Below, piece after piece: positions 35,735 to 47,756 of a stretch of DNA of 64,000 bases; the stretch's first letter is position 1; each line of letters opens with the position of its first letter. Position numbers and translations under genes: made by a program. Origin of the DNA: Trichostrongylus colubriformis. Its lineage: Eukaryota > Nematoda > Chromadorea > Rhabditida > Trichostrongylidae. The notes beneath the pieces are model-generated. The model was not told where the DNA came from and searched no databases. It saw only the letters and a program-made list of their open reading frames with translations. The stretch lies in the NCBI GenBank assembly GCA_963978905.1, contig OZ022261.1:33588102-33652101 (forward strand). The letters run 5' to 3'.

Positions 35735-36376
35735 TTGCTTTGACTGTACATGTCTGATGATTACTCAAAGGAATTGTCCGTGGGAATTTGACTTTTTCTG
35801 TTACCCATATGCTTATGTTGTATTTGCCTACGAGCGTGCAAAGTTTCACTCGAAAAAAAAAACTGAAATGCAGTGGTTATATATTCCCTCCGAGTGCCGT
35901 CCACGGAGGCGGAGTTAGTATTGAAGGCTGAGGTGCGAGGGGTGTGTGCAGATATGACAGCGAATCGCTTTGCGGCGTCCCGCTCGCGGTGCCACCAGTA
36001 CGAGTTGTTTAAAATTCCGCTCAAGACGCAATGGGCTGGTACCGTAAGGGACCATTAAAGTTTGCAAATTGAAAGCTTCGGGGAGTTCGCCTACCTGAGA
36101 AGGTCCCTCACGGTACCATCTCATTGCGTCTTGAGCGGAATTCCAAACGACTCGTAATTGCCGCGCCGCTCGCCGCGGGCGGCCTCGCGATTCGCTGTCA
36201 TATCTGCATACAACACCCAGCTGCTAGGGTTCCGAGAGTTCTGTGCGTACACACACAGACTCAGATTTCGTGCCCATGGTAGATTTGCTTTCCCCTCTGC
36301 TTCTCTGATCGCCGCGAGAATCCTTACAGCCCCCGTCCGATACCAACCCCGCCTCCGTGGAGAGAACTCTGAGGCG
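35735..36376. repeat. Foldback element with 35.9/36.1-kb inverted arms
   Basis: Arms of about 105 bp (35949-36054 and 36099-36210) are near-complementary across a 45-bp loop, sharing ATATGACAGCGAATCGC and GCTCAAGACGCAATG. Outer blocks (GGAGGCGGAGTT at about 35912 against CCCCGCCTCCGTGG at about 36350) continue the symmetry. The left flank 35740-35870 (ACCCATATGCTTATGTTG...) matches the arms of the palindrome at 45440-45875. Open frames inside are shadows of the hairpin. Confidence 0.75.
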
Positions 36377-36379
36377 GAG

Positions 36380-37695
36380 TGTGTACCGCTCCCTACGTCA
36401 GGATTCCCCACCGCTGCATGCGGAATGCGACGCGATGCATGCGAGCTAGGGGGTGTCTTATCCAATCGGGATCCACAGTGATTACTTTACTTTGAGCGTG
36501 AGACACGGTAATCTCTTTGGGTGGCGACGGGATAGTGCACCCCTAGCTCGGCATTTCGTCACACCCTGCACTCCACCATGTCAAATGACCTATGGGTTTA
36601 CACACGGAAAAGTACAACAGCCAAATTCTAGCATTTTTGCGTGAAGTCCTGCATGCGGTCAGTAATATGGGTTGGAAAATGTTAAATTCCCGTGGATGAT
36701 TCCTTTGATTAGTGGAACATGCAAACTTAGTCGCTATTACCTATTTCAATGAATTGACATGTACATGATTTTTTTTGTGCGCTTCTACGGTGGGTCCGAA
36801 GAACTCAAACGTGAACGTTTACAGTGCTTTTTGATACCTTAAAAAGGCAACATTATCCATTTAGTTATGAGAATAGATCACGTTAACTACACATCTTTGA
36901 ATATCTAAGTTGTTTCAGATTTTTCGGGCCTGTTGTGGGGCGCTATTGAATATTTGGGTTGAGTTTATTCCTTGTATCACTGCAGTGTCAGCAAGCCGAT
37001 GTGATGTGCGTAAAAGAGTTATCCACCACTTTCCGGTTCTATACGTGTCAAAATGTTCAGTTATGTGAACTATTCGATTCTATTTGTCAGTGAGGGTAAA
37101 TAAAAACGTTTTATTTTTCACGTGGAGCCTACTGCATGACTACCCAACTACCTTATCTGGAACAGGAAGAAATTTCAAAAAATCATGTAGCATACGCTTA
37201 TATTTCATGCTCGTCAGGGCTGTAGGCGCTGGTGAAAGGCTAAGAACGGCGCCTTGGTTACTCCACTCAGCGTGCTTACAGGAGAGGGTCTCTTAGGACC
37301 AGGGTCAATTCCATCTTCCGAAGGGTTCTGTGCCTTTCCTAAACCGTTTCTTCAGAAAAGGTCAATCATCGATAATCGTAGTATTGATACCTAGTAGGTA
37401 TGATTATCGATTGTCAATCTTTATGGGGACCGATTCACTGATCCAAAAGTTCGCAATACCACAATCTCCCAACGTTTCACCCCAAAATATGAGCCTCGTC
37501 GAGGTTTTCTATACCCTCTCCTGACCCTGGAGTGGCCCGCTTTTGTAGACAAATTTTTTTCGTTTTCTTATTTATTTATGAATTTCGCTCTTCTTCGTAA
37601 GCGTCCGCTTCTCAGTTCATTTTGTTAAGAAAAGAAGATTATTAACCTTATGGTATCATATCCGACCGTACACAACACGAACGATACTCTTGCAG
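36380..37695. other. Intergenic, nothing recognised
   Basis: No terminal repeats or supported exons; short open frames only. Confidence 0.3.
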
Positions 37696-37701
37696 AATCT
37701 A

Positions 37702-38559
37702 TTAGGATGAGTCAATATGAATCGGGCAAACTGACATATCGTACAACTTTTTAACGACAACCGGGATTCACTTGAAATATGCTCCATCTTTATCGATGAC
37801 CTTCTGCCACGGGTTTAGCAGATCGTGGATGCCCTCGCTCCAGAAGGCCGGGGACTGAAGCTCGAAGAAGTTCTCGAGTGCCTTCTTGACGTCGTCGCGA
37901 GTTCAGAACTCTTGGCCGTCCAGGTGGCGTTGGCTGTGGGAGAAAAGGTGGAAATCTGAAGGGGCCAGGTCTGGGGAGTACGGTGGGTATAGAAGTACGG
38001 TCCAACTGTACGACAGCAGTTCGGCCTTGGTCGATCTTGCAATGTGCGGTCTCGCATTATCGTGCTGGAAGTAGACATGTGACCAACGCTGTTGCGAATT
38101 TTGGACATTTACCTTAAATTCTCGTGATTGACGAATGTGGACGTCGGCGGATGTTGTTGTACCTTCATCGAACAGCTTCCAGTTCTCTACGTCGTGTACG
38201 CTCCAGCAAATGCGGTCTTCGTCTTTGATGGAATAGTCGCCTGACGCAAACTTCGAATGCTACAAGTACACTGTACTTTTGGCGGGGGCATGCTCCTTGC
38301 GATCTCCCGATATCCGCGGGTTCCTGGCCAGATAGCGATAGAAAGAGCGTGACGTTGCGGATGTGGACTCTGGACAGCTTGCAATCGTGCGGCATGGTGG
38401 CGGAATGAAGCTACTTTTGAGTGACTATTTTGCGGCATTTTAAAGAGCTTTTCATACTCATTCCAACAGTACGTCGCGCGTCCATTCTTCTTAACTCTTT
38501 GCTGAGTCATGATCTCTAGAAATCATCGCTACTGTCCGAGCCATATCGACTCAACCTAA
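37702..38559 (-). mobile_element. Internally deleted mariner-family element
   Basis: 858 bp with matching ends (left TTAGGATGAGTCAATATGA; right is the inverse of TTAGGTTGAGTCGATATGG) and TA on both sides (37700-37701 and 38560-38561). The minus-strand transposase is open from about 38340 to the TGA at 37768-37770 except for a TAG near 38258 and a TGA near 37904: FQHDNARPHIARSTK and LLYPPYSPDLAPSDFHLF (34 residues between the aspartates) and the end WQKVIDKDGAYFK. A start-like MTQQRVKKNGRATY lies at 38510, but the DNA-binding part between is mostly missing. It is a different mariner lineage from 29745-31003. Confidence 0.85.
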
Positions 38560-38564
38560 TAGTA

Positions 38565-39335
38565 TGTAAAAAGTCGATTCCATTAAAGTCCCTTTAGTTG
38601 GGCTGCATCAGTTTTCCCCACTGAAGTAAGGACATCCACGATTACAGCCTATGTACCATCCATTTGACAGTTCGTGACCGAGCGAGTGGCTCTCTCGGAT
38701 CAGTTTCGTTGGCAAACGAGGCTGAACCAATAGGTAATACTAGATATGTACATATCAATACATGGACAATAAACGGGGATCTGGTAATGACCCGTGTTGC
38801 CTCCTGACTTCATTCGAACCATTTCTTCCGTCAATTCCCATGATCCCTTAATGAGAACATGAGGTTTCTTGATTAGAAGAATTGCGATTGAATGTGAAAT
38901 GTGTTTATTCAGATGCTAAAATAATTATGTTAGTACAACTAAATCTCCATCAATTGGGAGTGATGTACCATGGTGCTCCATGAATCTGGCTCGGTTTGAG
39001 ACTCCTCAAGATTTAGATTCGAAGCTCATTCATTCAGGTTTTCCACTCTGATCCGAAATCGTAAGTGTGTTAGAAAAAGCACAAGGGTTGCTCGTATGCG
39101 TGGGTGATTTGTGGGGATGGCCGTCCTTCATGTGAAGTTTTTCAGCCAAGTCTGTTTCCTATTAGTTGATCCACAGATAAAGCCAAGCTATCATAGCATA
39201 TGAGCGCGGAACTTTTCTCGAAATTTGGTTTGTCCTCTCCTCCCCTTACTTTCGAATTCATCGGGCAAATTTTTAAAAGCAGATACTGCTTTCCGACATT
39301 TGATTTTTGTTAGTTACTGATTTTCGCCACAGTCT
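38565..39335. other. Intergenic, nothing recognised
   Basis: No supported exon or repeat end on either strand. Confidence 0.3.
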
Positions 39336-39337
39336 GC

Positions 39338-39405
39338 GATCGAGTCCCTACCGAGACCAAAGCCTTTGCTCGTAGTTCAACATCCTTGCAACCATTTTGA
39401 AAAAA
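39338..39405 (+). repeat. tRNA-derived SINE, 3' part (copy 3)
   Basis: ATCGAGTCCCTACCGAGACC followed by a TTTGC..CATCCTTGCAAC tail matches the 3' part of the copy at 2862-2975; the tRNA-like 5' half is lost. Confidence 0.5.
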
Positions 39406-39837
39406 GCAATTATCGTGGGCATTTTGGAAGTCCAACGTTTATTTGTCATTCGTTGCAGAAATTCATAAGTTCGAATCGTCAGCGCGATTTCTATTTCCGA
39501 ATCGATTTTTGTGGAGTACGTACACATTGCTGTTTTATGTGAAAGGACCATGAGGAGGCGATGAAAGGAACTTCCAGTTCTTTTGTAATTGATAGCAAGT
39601 CGGTGATGTTGACCAAGTAAAATCAGAACATTGAGTCAAAACCAAGGAAAAACACAATATGTTAGGTCAGAAAGGCACTCACATAATATTAATAAATATC
39701 CATCGAAATGGAATCAATTCCGGAGGGTCTCTTTTAGAGAATCAAGTAACTGATTATTATCACGGCATCTTTCAACTGTTCGATTAGGAACTGTTAGGGT
39801 CTAAATAGGGCTTCTTGGGTTGATGATTTGACCCGTC

Positions 39838-39992
39838 ACTGCTAGAAATGCATAGAAAATTTTCGCTTTCAGTAAATTTGGGCTGTTTCGATAGTGCTGC
39901 CCAGATTGTCTGCTAGGCAAAGTGGAGGGCTCCATTATCTCTCGCTGATCATCAGTGAAATAAAATAGTAAATTGTCCGTTTCATCACCCAT
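39838..39992 (-). CDS. Coding-like exon, unidentified
   Basis: After a GGATGGCAG acceptor the minus strand reads MGDETDNLLFYFTDDQREIM, then PSRQSGQHYRNSPNLLKAK and a GACGG|GTCAAA donor. Composition is protein-like, but no neighbouring exon in phase was found. Confidence 0.35.
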
Positions 39993-39999
39993 CTGCCAT

Positions 40000-41395
40000 C
40001 CATCAGCTCTTCTCGGTGAAGCTTTCTTCTCTACAGAAGGTTACACCCAACCTTGAGTCCCCTGTTGACGTAGGAGTCAGAAAAGATCGGTACAAATAAG
40101 ATACCTCGAAATGCGGGGCAAGCTTTCTTGTTTTTTTTTGTTATGAGAAAGTCAATAGAAACGCGACGTTTCAATATGGGGGTCTTCAAAGTTCAAGTGT
40201 GCTCAAAATGAGAGCTATATCGTTTCATTTCTGTTATGCCATGCTAACACCCACATATACCTATGCACATGCACATTAATGCATGCATATTGTACTTACA
40301 CATACGCACATTCATGGTACAGGGTCTAGTGCGGTAGTAGAGATGTGTGTAATTAAGACAGAAATTCGCGTCGCGGCGCGCTGCCCTGGCCGTGATGAAA
40401 GTGTAGGTGAGAAAAACGAAGTTGTCGTCAATTCTCAACACACATTGAGGGTGTTGCTAAATTCTTCTCATTCCGTGAAGTACCAAAATTTGACTTTCTC
40501 AGTCCAACTAACACTATCAGCAACTGGTGTAGTAGTGTGGGAAGTCCATTGGCTGTGAGAAGTGCATGCAACGGATTGCGGTTCGTAATTCCATAGGTGT
40601 GCTTATAGAAAGTAATTAAAAACTCCTCGAGGATGTAAACAAGTTTGAAAAAAGAGCAGCTCCTATTCCATCGAAAGCGTGATGGCTAGCAAAACCCTTA
40701 CCTGGATCACGGTTTACTTTCCATACGCTCATTCTCCAACGCTTCTGTTACATCGGCAAAGGTGTCTCCCACTAGGTTTTTCCATGCTTTTTTTCGAGTA
40801 GTACGAAAAAAAATCAGGTCCTATCGGCTGTTCTGAATTTGATTTTTTCTATTGTTTTTGTTGTTCCTTTTCTCTTCTATTTTTCTCGCCGTTTCCTTCC
40901 GCTTTCTTTGATTTCCCTCCGTTCCTCTTCTCTCATTCGTGAAATTCTTTTCATCGCTGTCTGGAATCAAGTTCTGCTTGCCAACCAGATTTATCATGAT
41001 GAGACCACTATGAGAAATCGTGATGTGACCACGTGACAAATAAAACGGAAATTTTTAGCGTTTTTTTGGACTCTTTTGGACTCAAGGATGCCATACAAAT
41101 TCCCCTCTGCTCCTCATGGAAGCAGGGTCAAGGGTCTTGCGTGAATGTTTTGAGAAATACGACCCCTTTGAACCCACCCTGAGTATATTACCCCTTTGCC
41201 TTTCATGGCGTAAAAACGGTCTCATTAGGCCGTCATTCAATAGTCAGTCTAGCACAATGTATGATTATCGGTCGAATAACACCTTTTATAGAGCTCATCA
41301 TAACAGCTCGAAAACCGCAAAAGGAGTTTATTGCATGAATATTGTTTGTTTTTTTTTGATGAAAAAATACAAAACACAACCTCTGAAATCTCCTT
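40000..41395. other. Intergenic; possible exon near 41.24-41.35 kb
   Basis: 40250-40320 is CA/CATA-rich. On the plus strand 41237-41345 reads SQSSTMYDYRSNNTFYRAHH with good codon bias but no clear splice partners. Confidence 0.25.
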
Positions 41396-41404
41396 TTTCT
41401 CTGC

Positions 41405-41945
41405 CTCGTGGTGCATGAAAGTCGTAGGCATGATGAATCTCGGAAGGTGCTCGTAGAAGTCGCCACTCCATTCACTTTCTTTCTAAAGTTCTCATTTATT
41501 AGACCATTTACCGAAATCACTGATAGGGGATTTCACAAAACACTTGATGCCGAAGCGTCATTCGAAGCGATCTTTGGAAAACCCAACAGTGAGAATTTCC
41601 AGGAGCTGTTGGCCTCTCTGCCAAACTGTTTGACTAATTTCTAGATTAGAACTGCGTTTCGCTATTATGCATCTGTTTTCCTCACCACTACAGGTTCCGT
41701 TTTTTTCAATTGGAGGCTTGTTTGTGATACGGGATACGGCTCGAATCGAATGTGAATTGCGTCCGAATGGAATTAATCACAACACTTTGCATTTCATTTC
41801 AAAAACGGCAATTGGAGTCATCATGCTGCAGCGGAATAGTACTCTTTGGATCAAAGAAAAGTTTACTTGTTGTTTAACCCATCATGCATACACAAAAAAC
41901 TTCTGCATGTTTGGAAAACAATTCACGAAAACATATCACAAATAA
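41405..41945 (+). CDS. Unidentified gene, two coding-like exons
   Basis: Plus-strand block 41408-41644 ends TLDAEASFEAIFGKPNSENF then ELLASLPNCLTNF and TAG. The internal acceptor TTTATTAG at 41491 could start it. Block 41694-41945 follows a CACTACAG acceptor: VPFFSIGGLFVIRDTARIEC, then ending with TAA. The two do not join in phase with a GT donor, so they may be separate or broken. No family recognised. A complementary minus frame is open over part of the first block. Confidence 0.35.
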
Positions 41946-41979
41946 CCTAGAACAGTATGTAGTCCAAAGGAGAAAACAG

Positions 41980-42536
41980 TTAAAGGCACCGGGAGGGGTA
42001 AGTTCGGCTTATCGTAGACCCTGAAGGTGGGGTGCCTAGGAGTATAAGAGAAAGAGAACGAAATATAACGACGAAAAACCCTAGATATAAAACCCGAAAT
42101 CACTTCTTTCGCGCTCCTCTCTGCGTCACTAGCCGTCACTAGATTGCAAACAGACGAGGAGCTGGAATAGATCGGAACGTTATCCCACCGAATACACCCT
42201 CGGTGGATGAACGGCAGTTCTCGCTGTGCAGTGGGATCGTTGTTCATAGTTTGCGGGCCGGCGGCGGGGAGGGGCTGCTTGTCTCTGCGTGTCCGCTTGT
42301 GCCATCCTGCCTCATTACCTGCGTCGTTCATGCATCTCCCCTGTTCCACCCTGCCTCGCTGCCTGTGAATGCAGTCGTGCCCTGTCGGTGCAAGGTATAA
42401 ACGCGGACTAGGATCCCAGGCCGCGCTTTTCGATGCGATTTCGATAGATATCAACTCTTCAGAAGTGGAACAGTGGTCTTCAGAGAGCGTGTAATCGCAG
42501 TTCTCATATCCTCCTCACATCTCCCGGTGCCTATAA
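41980..42536. mobile_element. MITE family A variant (GGGAGGGG ends)
   Basis: 557 bp bounded by TTAAAGGCACCGGGAGGGGT and CTCCCGGTGCCTATAA. The interior includes the family-E block (42280-42390) and AGGCCGCGCTTTTCGATGCG, shared with 44470-44510. The 172-codon minus frame inside is not a gene. Confidence 0.7.
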
Positions 42537-42539
42537 GAT

Positions 42540-43270
42540 AATACAATTAATAATATAGTCACAGTATAAAAAAGTCAAAGGGCACGGCTACATGCCCAGG
42601 CAATCAACCGAGTTACAATTGAATAACAAGAAATTGCAAGGTACTTCCACGTAGATAATCTTTGGCTTCACCAAAACGATACATGGAGCAAGAGTCACAA
42701 ACCCCATTGGACACCCCTTGAAAAAAAGAAAAAAGAAAAAAGTCCTACTGCGAAAAAAATGGCGCACCCTACTTGTTATAAATGATGCTGATGTCGCTAA
42801 CCATCGTTTCAGCATCTGCGGGGCTGTAGCTCTTCATGTTACAATTCTGGAGCCAATTGAGACCAATAATTTGCCTTCTCTTGCTTTAGGTAGGTATAGA
42901 ATCAGGGGCCGTGTTACTACTCGAGATGATAAAAACTCGTAACCCAGCGCGGATTAAGGAAGAGTCAGTTTACGGGGTGAAGTAGTCCTGCACACCCCTC
43001 CCAAGGTGAGACTCCTTTTCTTTGAACGTCATATCCCATTGCATTTAAAGCCTGACGTATGTAGGCTCTGCAGGACGTAGGAATTATATTATTCCTACAT
43101 ATGCCTTGCAGGACATAACCAGAATTACAAAGTCCTTTGTTCTTAAAATTTCGTAAATCGTAATGATGGCAAATTCTGTTGTTTTTCTAAAACCAAAGAT
43201 CATAGGAATGATATGTCCTGTATCATAAAAAGATTTGTTATTCAAAACGAAATTGAGATATACATTCACT
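42540..43270. other. Intergenic; weak minus-strand frame
   Basis: The minus strand is open from 43365 to 43084 (FILLATISLFASVC; YDTGHIIPMIFGFRKT), AT-rich and hydrophobic. It could be a chemoreceptor remnant or chance. Confidence 0.25.
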
Positions 43271-43274
43271 TCTT

Positions 43275-44292
43275 CTAACGCCACAGTGCCAATTTTGCAT
43301 ACACTTGCAAAGAGTGAAATCGTTGCCAATAATATAAATTTTCGGGAGCAGAATTTAGGCCCCATATTTGTAAAAAGCCTTTCGGTGATGGAATAAAGTG
43401 AAGCAATTTCTGTTGATTCGGCAGCACATAGGCCATTATGGCAGAAAGGGGTAAGATTGGTAAGATTATGATGTTGAAGATAGGCAGGTGATCTAAGTCA
43501 ACTTCTTTTGAAAAACCCTCGGAAAAATGTGTGACTTGATAGATTATAATTCGTAGAGCGTTGTTGAAAAATGTTTTTATGAAGCTGGAACAATAAATGC
43601 ATTTTTCAAATCGTGCTTCTGTTCTGGGAGACATTTTGGAGAGAAGCCCCAGTGCAAAACCCAAAATTCGATGCAATCCCTTGTAACGAAATTTGCTGGG
43701 ATTCAATTCGGAGACTGTATGGAGTCACAAATATGGTCCCAAGAGAAATCGCAAAGAATAAGCTCATTAGAGGAGGAGTCACTATTTGTCAACTAAACAT
43801 TTGAAAGTGCTCGGCTAGTGCTTCTACTTATTCAAGCATCACGGTTTTGAAAGTACCAGAGCGCATAGCGGAAACCCTTTTAGGGCCCTTAAGGCCTCTG
43901 GTGTTACACTTTGGGGATTTCTTGATTCTGTTAGCTTTCTCTATGAATAACGCTCAGCTCACGATCCAAAGCTTTGTAAACATCTTTTTTTTTGAACGTC
44001 TATCATCTCAATATAGCATCGCAAGCTACGTAGACATTCGTTAGTGTGAGTGAGCATTTTGTAATGTGCACTTTTTTCACAACTTAGCCGTCAATCCTTA
44101 CCCTTTCCATCTTTGAGAGCCGTTAAAAATAGTTCGTATCAATCGTTCACAGTTTCTCTATAGTAGTTTTATCCAACGCTGCACTGAAAACCTTTGATTG
44201 TAACAGTAATGTATGCAGCTTCATTTGAGCCGTTATCAGTTTCTGTAGACTCGACCTGATGACCATTATCTGGCCCAAACACAGCACGGTTA
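43275..44292 (-). CDS. Unidentified two-exon gene fragment with hydrophobic segment
   Basis: Exon 44192-44292 (acceptor TACATCGCAG, donor AAAG|GTTTTC) encodes NRAVFGPDNGHQVESTETDN and ends AAYITVTIK. It joins in phase (1|2) to an exon starting at 43714 behind a CCATACAG acceptor: VSELNPSKFRYKGLHRILG, a cysteine pair, then LPIFNIIILPILPLSAIMAY and a stop at 43275. The phase match supports the junction. The distal part may run into intron because no donor was placed. Family unknown; a membrane protein is possible. Confidence 0.4.
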
Positions 44293-44339
44293 CTGCGATG
44301 TAAGACGACGAAGGAACCGAGAAATACGAATGCCAATTC

Positions 44340-44530
44340 CCCCTTCTCTATAGCGCCCCTCTGCGTTACTAGCCGGGGGTGGACGGCAGACGAAGAGGTT
44401 ATGTCAGCCGGCTGCGAACATGTCCGCCCTCGCCGCGAACTCGCCCGGCTGATGCACGCAGAACGACACGCCGTGCTGCTAGACCGCAAGCCGCGCTTTT
44501 TCAATGCGTGTGGAAGGTATGTTTTCAGAA
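44340..44530. repeat. MITE interior fragment
   Basis: CGCCCCTCTGCGTTACTAGCC and AAGCCGCGCTTTTTCAATGCG match the interior of 41980-42536. Long open frames on both strands here are repeat-derived. Confidence 0.5.
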
Positions 44531-44679
44531 AACATGTATTCCCAGTTTTCACTTTGCTCTTACCCCTTCTTGCCTTCAAAGTTCTGTACGACGCTGAGAG
44601 GATGAAGCATTTTTCGAAATGCTTAGAATTACTGCTTCGCTGACAGGTGAGCGTCAGTATCGTCCAACCTGTCACTGAG

Positions 44680-45435
44680 CTGCGCGAATTGAGTCACCGC
44701 TCGCGGCGAGTCCTTCGCTGGTCATAATGTAATCCAGCGAGGAATTTGTCCCTCGCGATTATGCCATTCCTTCGGCGCGATGACCTAGTTCTCCCCACTG
44801 ATCACACCCCCCCCCCCTCTCTCTCTCTCTTTTTTTCACTGCTCCAATTACGAAAGCTTGAGCCAGTCCAAGCAATGGCACAGTCTCACCTACCACCAGG
44901 AGTCAATCGTGTTTTACAGTAAACGGCTGCAGTGAGTATTGCAAAGTGCAGTATCTTGGCCGTTCGAAAACATTGACTTATGAGCGCTTTATATGCTTTT
45001 TCTAAGCCTTTGAAGATGACATCAAAACAAATTTTCGTCAATCAGATGCTATTCGAATCACCCACTCTAATTAGTGGCCTTTTTCGATCCTCCAATTCCA
45101 GCTATCGAGCTCATTAACTATGGAGTCAGTTATTGAGCATTGGCGTTTTGGACATTTATATACTCAGCGGCTTCATACATTACTTTCATGGCTTCACACA
45201 TTAAACGTAAACATTCCATTGGGACGTTGAACGTAAAATACAAGCATATTTCAAATGATACAGGCATTACTAGCTAGTACGCAATAAAAAAATAGAATAA
45301 AAGCAGCTGATTCTTCCGAATCACCGGTGAGAGTTTTCTACTTCATATTTTTAACACTTTGATTCCAGATTTCGATGAAGGTCATAGCATGCACTGGTAT
45401 GAAGGGTACCTTCAAAGTAGCCTCATTCACTTGCT
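44680..45435. other. Intergenic
   Basis: Contains a C-run plus (CT)n tract at 44807-44830. Otherwise nothing recognised. Confidence 0.35.
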
Positions 45436-45439
45436 CACA

Positions 45440-45875
45440 GGCTTTTCCAGGAATCTCCAAGGAAAATGAGTTTTTATGATACCCATACGTTTATGTTGTA
45501 TTTGCCTAATGTGGGCCTCACGCAAAGTTTCACGCGAAAAAATGCGAATCCGGCTAAGATACAGCGCCACGAAGTACGTCCGGGTGGGCGGAGCCTCCGA
45601 GTAAAAGCCTGGTCCCGTCATCCGCTGGCGTTGGGAACGGAGAGTGGGACTGTTTACGTAACTTTCTATTCCTACAATGCGTCTTGGACCATGGCGGACG
45701 ACGGGACTACTGAAGCCCCGCCCACCCGGACCTATTTTGTGGTGCTGTATCATAGCGAGATTCACATTTTTTCGCGTGAAATTTTGCATGAGGACCACAT
45801 CAGGCAAATGCAACACAAACATATGGGTAGCACAAAAACTCATTTTCTGTGGACGATTTTTAACAAGCGATCCTT
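45440..45875. mobile_element. Foldback MITE (family B), near-perfect palindrome
   Basis: Arms of about 150 bp (45460-45605 and 45715-45860) are roughly 85% complementary by eye, sharing GAAAATGAGTTTTT, TTTCACGCGAAAAAATG and CGGGTGGGCGG, with a loop of about 110 bp. The two long opposing open frames here are the two strands of the hairpin. Confidence 0.8.
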
Positions 45876-46196
45876 GTGCCGATATCCGGCACACACACAA
45901 CTCTCATATTCGCTCAAATCCCATAACCTCTTTGTTTTTGAGCTTTTTCTAGGCTGCATGGTATGCGAAGAAATAACGAAGGAATAAATTATCCTAGAAA
46001 ATTCGTCAATAATGGCACAGAATTTTGCGAAGGCGCTAAGATTGTTTGTCCTGAATTTCTTGCCTTTTAAATGTCTCCAGACTCATTCCCAAACCAAACA
46101 GCTTGGCATGTGCACATGTTACCAGCTCCCAAAAATGTAACTTTTCAAAAATAGAATGAATACATTGGTATCTCGATATCCTCTCTGCAGCGGCTT

Positions 46197-46496
46197 CTGT
46201 CATTCATCTTTCGGTGACAACGGATCCAAATATAGGAGTGGCAATCTGTTGGCAACACAGCTTGTCGCCGCTTGAGCGCCATCAAAATCGTCGAAATTGG
46301 TCTCACGTCCGCAATCGAACGTCTGCGCCTCCTTTAATTTTACAATTTGTGCTTTGATGCCAACGAATTGACTGGTTTTGTTTCGGTGGTTTTCCAATTT
46401 ATATTGCTCTTCTCGAATGCTATTTTCGCCAATGGCCAAATTTTGCCCAACAACAATTACATGATTACATTCACAATTAAGTGAGTAATAAAGCAT
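46197..46496 (-). CDS. Terminal coding exon, unidentified gene
   Basis: Minus-strand frame ending TGA at 46197-46199 with strong codon bias: LAIGENSIREEQYKLENHRN, FVGIKAQIVKLKEAQTFDCG, then TNFDDFDGAQAATSCVANRL and an acidic end. The middle is charged and may form a coiled coil. The 5' boundary is unclear because no pyrimidine-rich acceptor precedes it. A possible first exon lies at 46740-46937. Confidence 0.45.
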
Positions 46497-46739
46497 ATTG
46501 AAAGGCAGCCATGCCTATTTCATGAGAAGGCTCATTTTGTGATTATCATATTAGCTTTTTGAGTCATAACCACTTGATCGCAGGATTTCATGCAGCTTTC
46601 TCAACTGCGCCATCCTCGCCTTACACAGCGCAACTGTTCTCAGTAGCTTCGTTAGCCTTCGGGGCAAAAGGGATCAGCAAAAGGCAAAGGCACCGGATGG
46701 CCGGCAATTTATTTCTAAACCTGTTTTAGGGGTTGTAAA

Positions 46740-46937
46740 TCAGTTGTAAAGAAGAGTTGTAGATTGTCTCTGTATGGCCCACACGCGGAAGTTTATAAGC
46801 GCTGAATCGAAAGGTTTGAAAATGTTTAATTTGCCGAACACTGATGCTGCACCGGTCTTGAATGTATCTGTGTGAGCTGGAATTCCTCTTGGATGAGAGG
46901 TTTGGTCGATTTTCTCGGAGCTCGCAACCATATCCAT
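46740..46937 (-). CDS. Candidate first exon of the 46.2-kb gene
   Basis: ATG at 46937 is preceded in frame by TAA and, about 20 nt up, by an AG acceptor. It reads SSEKIDQTSHPRGIPAHTDT then FGKLNIFKPFDSALINF. Donor choices (CGC|GTGTGG, TCA|GTGTTC) are undecided. A second frame is open over its end. Confidence 0.35.
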   Translation of the reverse strand: MDMVASSEKIDQTSHPRGIPAHTDTFKTGAASVFGKLNIFKPFDSALINFRVWAIQRQSTTLLYN

Positions 46938-46984
46938 TTAGAATATCGTATTTCCTGACTAATCTTGCCTTTTTCAACAGAAAA

Positions 46985-47750
46985 AAATAGGTTTTTCGTC
47001 TGGTAGCACGAATTTCAGCAAAATCATTAGTGGAAGTGGAAATTCCCGCGAGAAATGATCCAAGCAGTATCGATCACTACTCTCCCGGGCTGGCACCTAC
47101 ATTTATATTCTTCATAGAGTAAATTTCACCTACGAAGGTGAGGCGCTCACCAGCGTGGCACCGCCAAAACAGACCTGAAAAGCCTTTAAGATGAGATTCC
47201 TATCGATCGCTACCAAACCGAAGGTCTATGAGTGTATTCTACAGTTAAGGCAAATAATCTGTAAATTTTCGCCATGTTTCATTTCAACATGCTTTTTTTA
47301 TAGCCCGATGACAACACAATTACCTTGTGAATTTATGGTGCACTTTATATATCCATCCTATATACGGCGGATCCCATATGACATCATCCTACATACATAT
47401 GTACTTCTGAAGCTGCTCTTTCACTTTCCTCGTGAAGCTCTTTGAATACGTACAGAAAAAGTGCATGAATGTATAAAGCCCCCATCTTATGAGCAGTTCT
47501 GACCGTCATACAACAGCTGAACCTTTTTTTCCTCAGCCATAATCTTTTTTGACAACTGTATTTACAGTATGTTGGTGCAAAACTCATCAGTAGCTTCAAC
47601 TGTCAGATAAGCTGAAGATAGGAGCAATTCTGAAAAAAAACGCTATTCTTTTCAATTCTAGAAACTATGGTGAATTTCGCAACATTTGCAAATCAAAAAG
47701 ACTGTCAGAGGAGATCTCATGATACCAAGAGAACATTTCGGGTACTTCAG
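46985..47750. other. Intergenic, nothing recognised
   Basis: Several short open frames; no splice or family support. Confidence 0.3.
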
Positions 47751-47756
47751 AGAGTG

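Noticed and set aside
44169..44675. 168-codon minus-strand frame as one gene
   Set aside because: The middle is MITE interior shared with 41980-42536. Only the 44192-44292 part has splice-supported coding character.
45466..45987. 173-codon plus and 157-codon minus frames
   Set aside because: They are the two arms of a palindromic MITE read on each strand.
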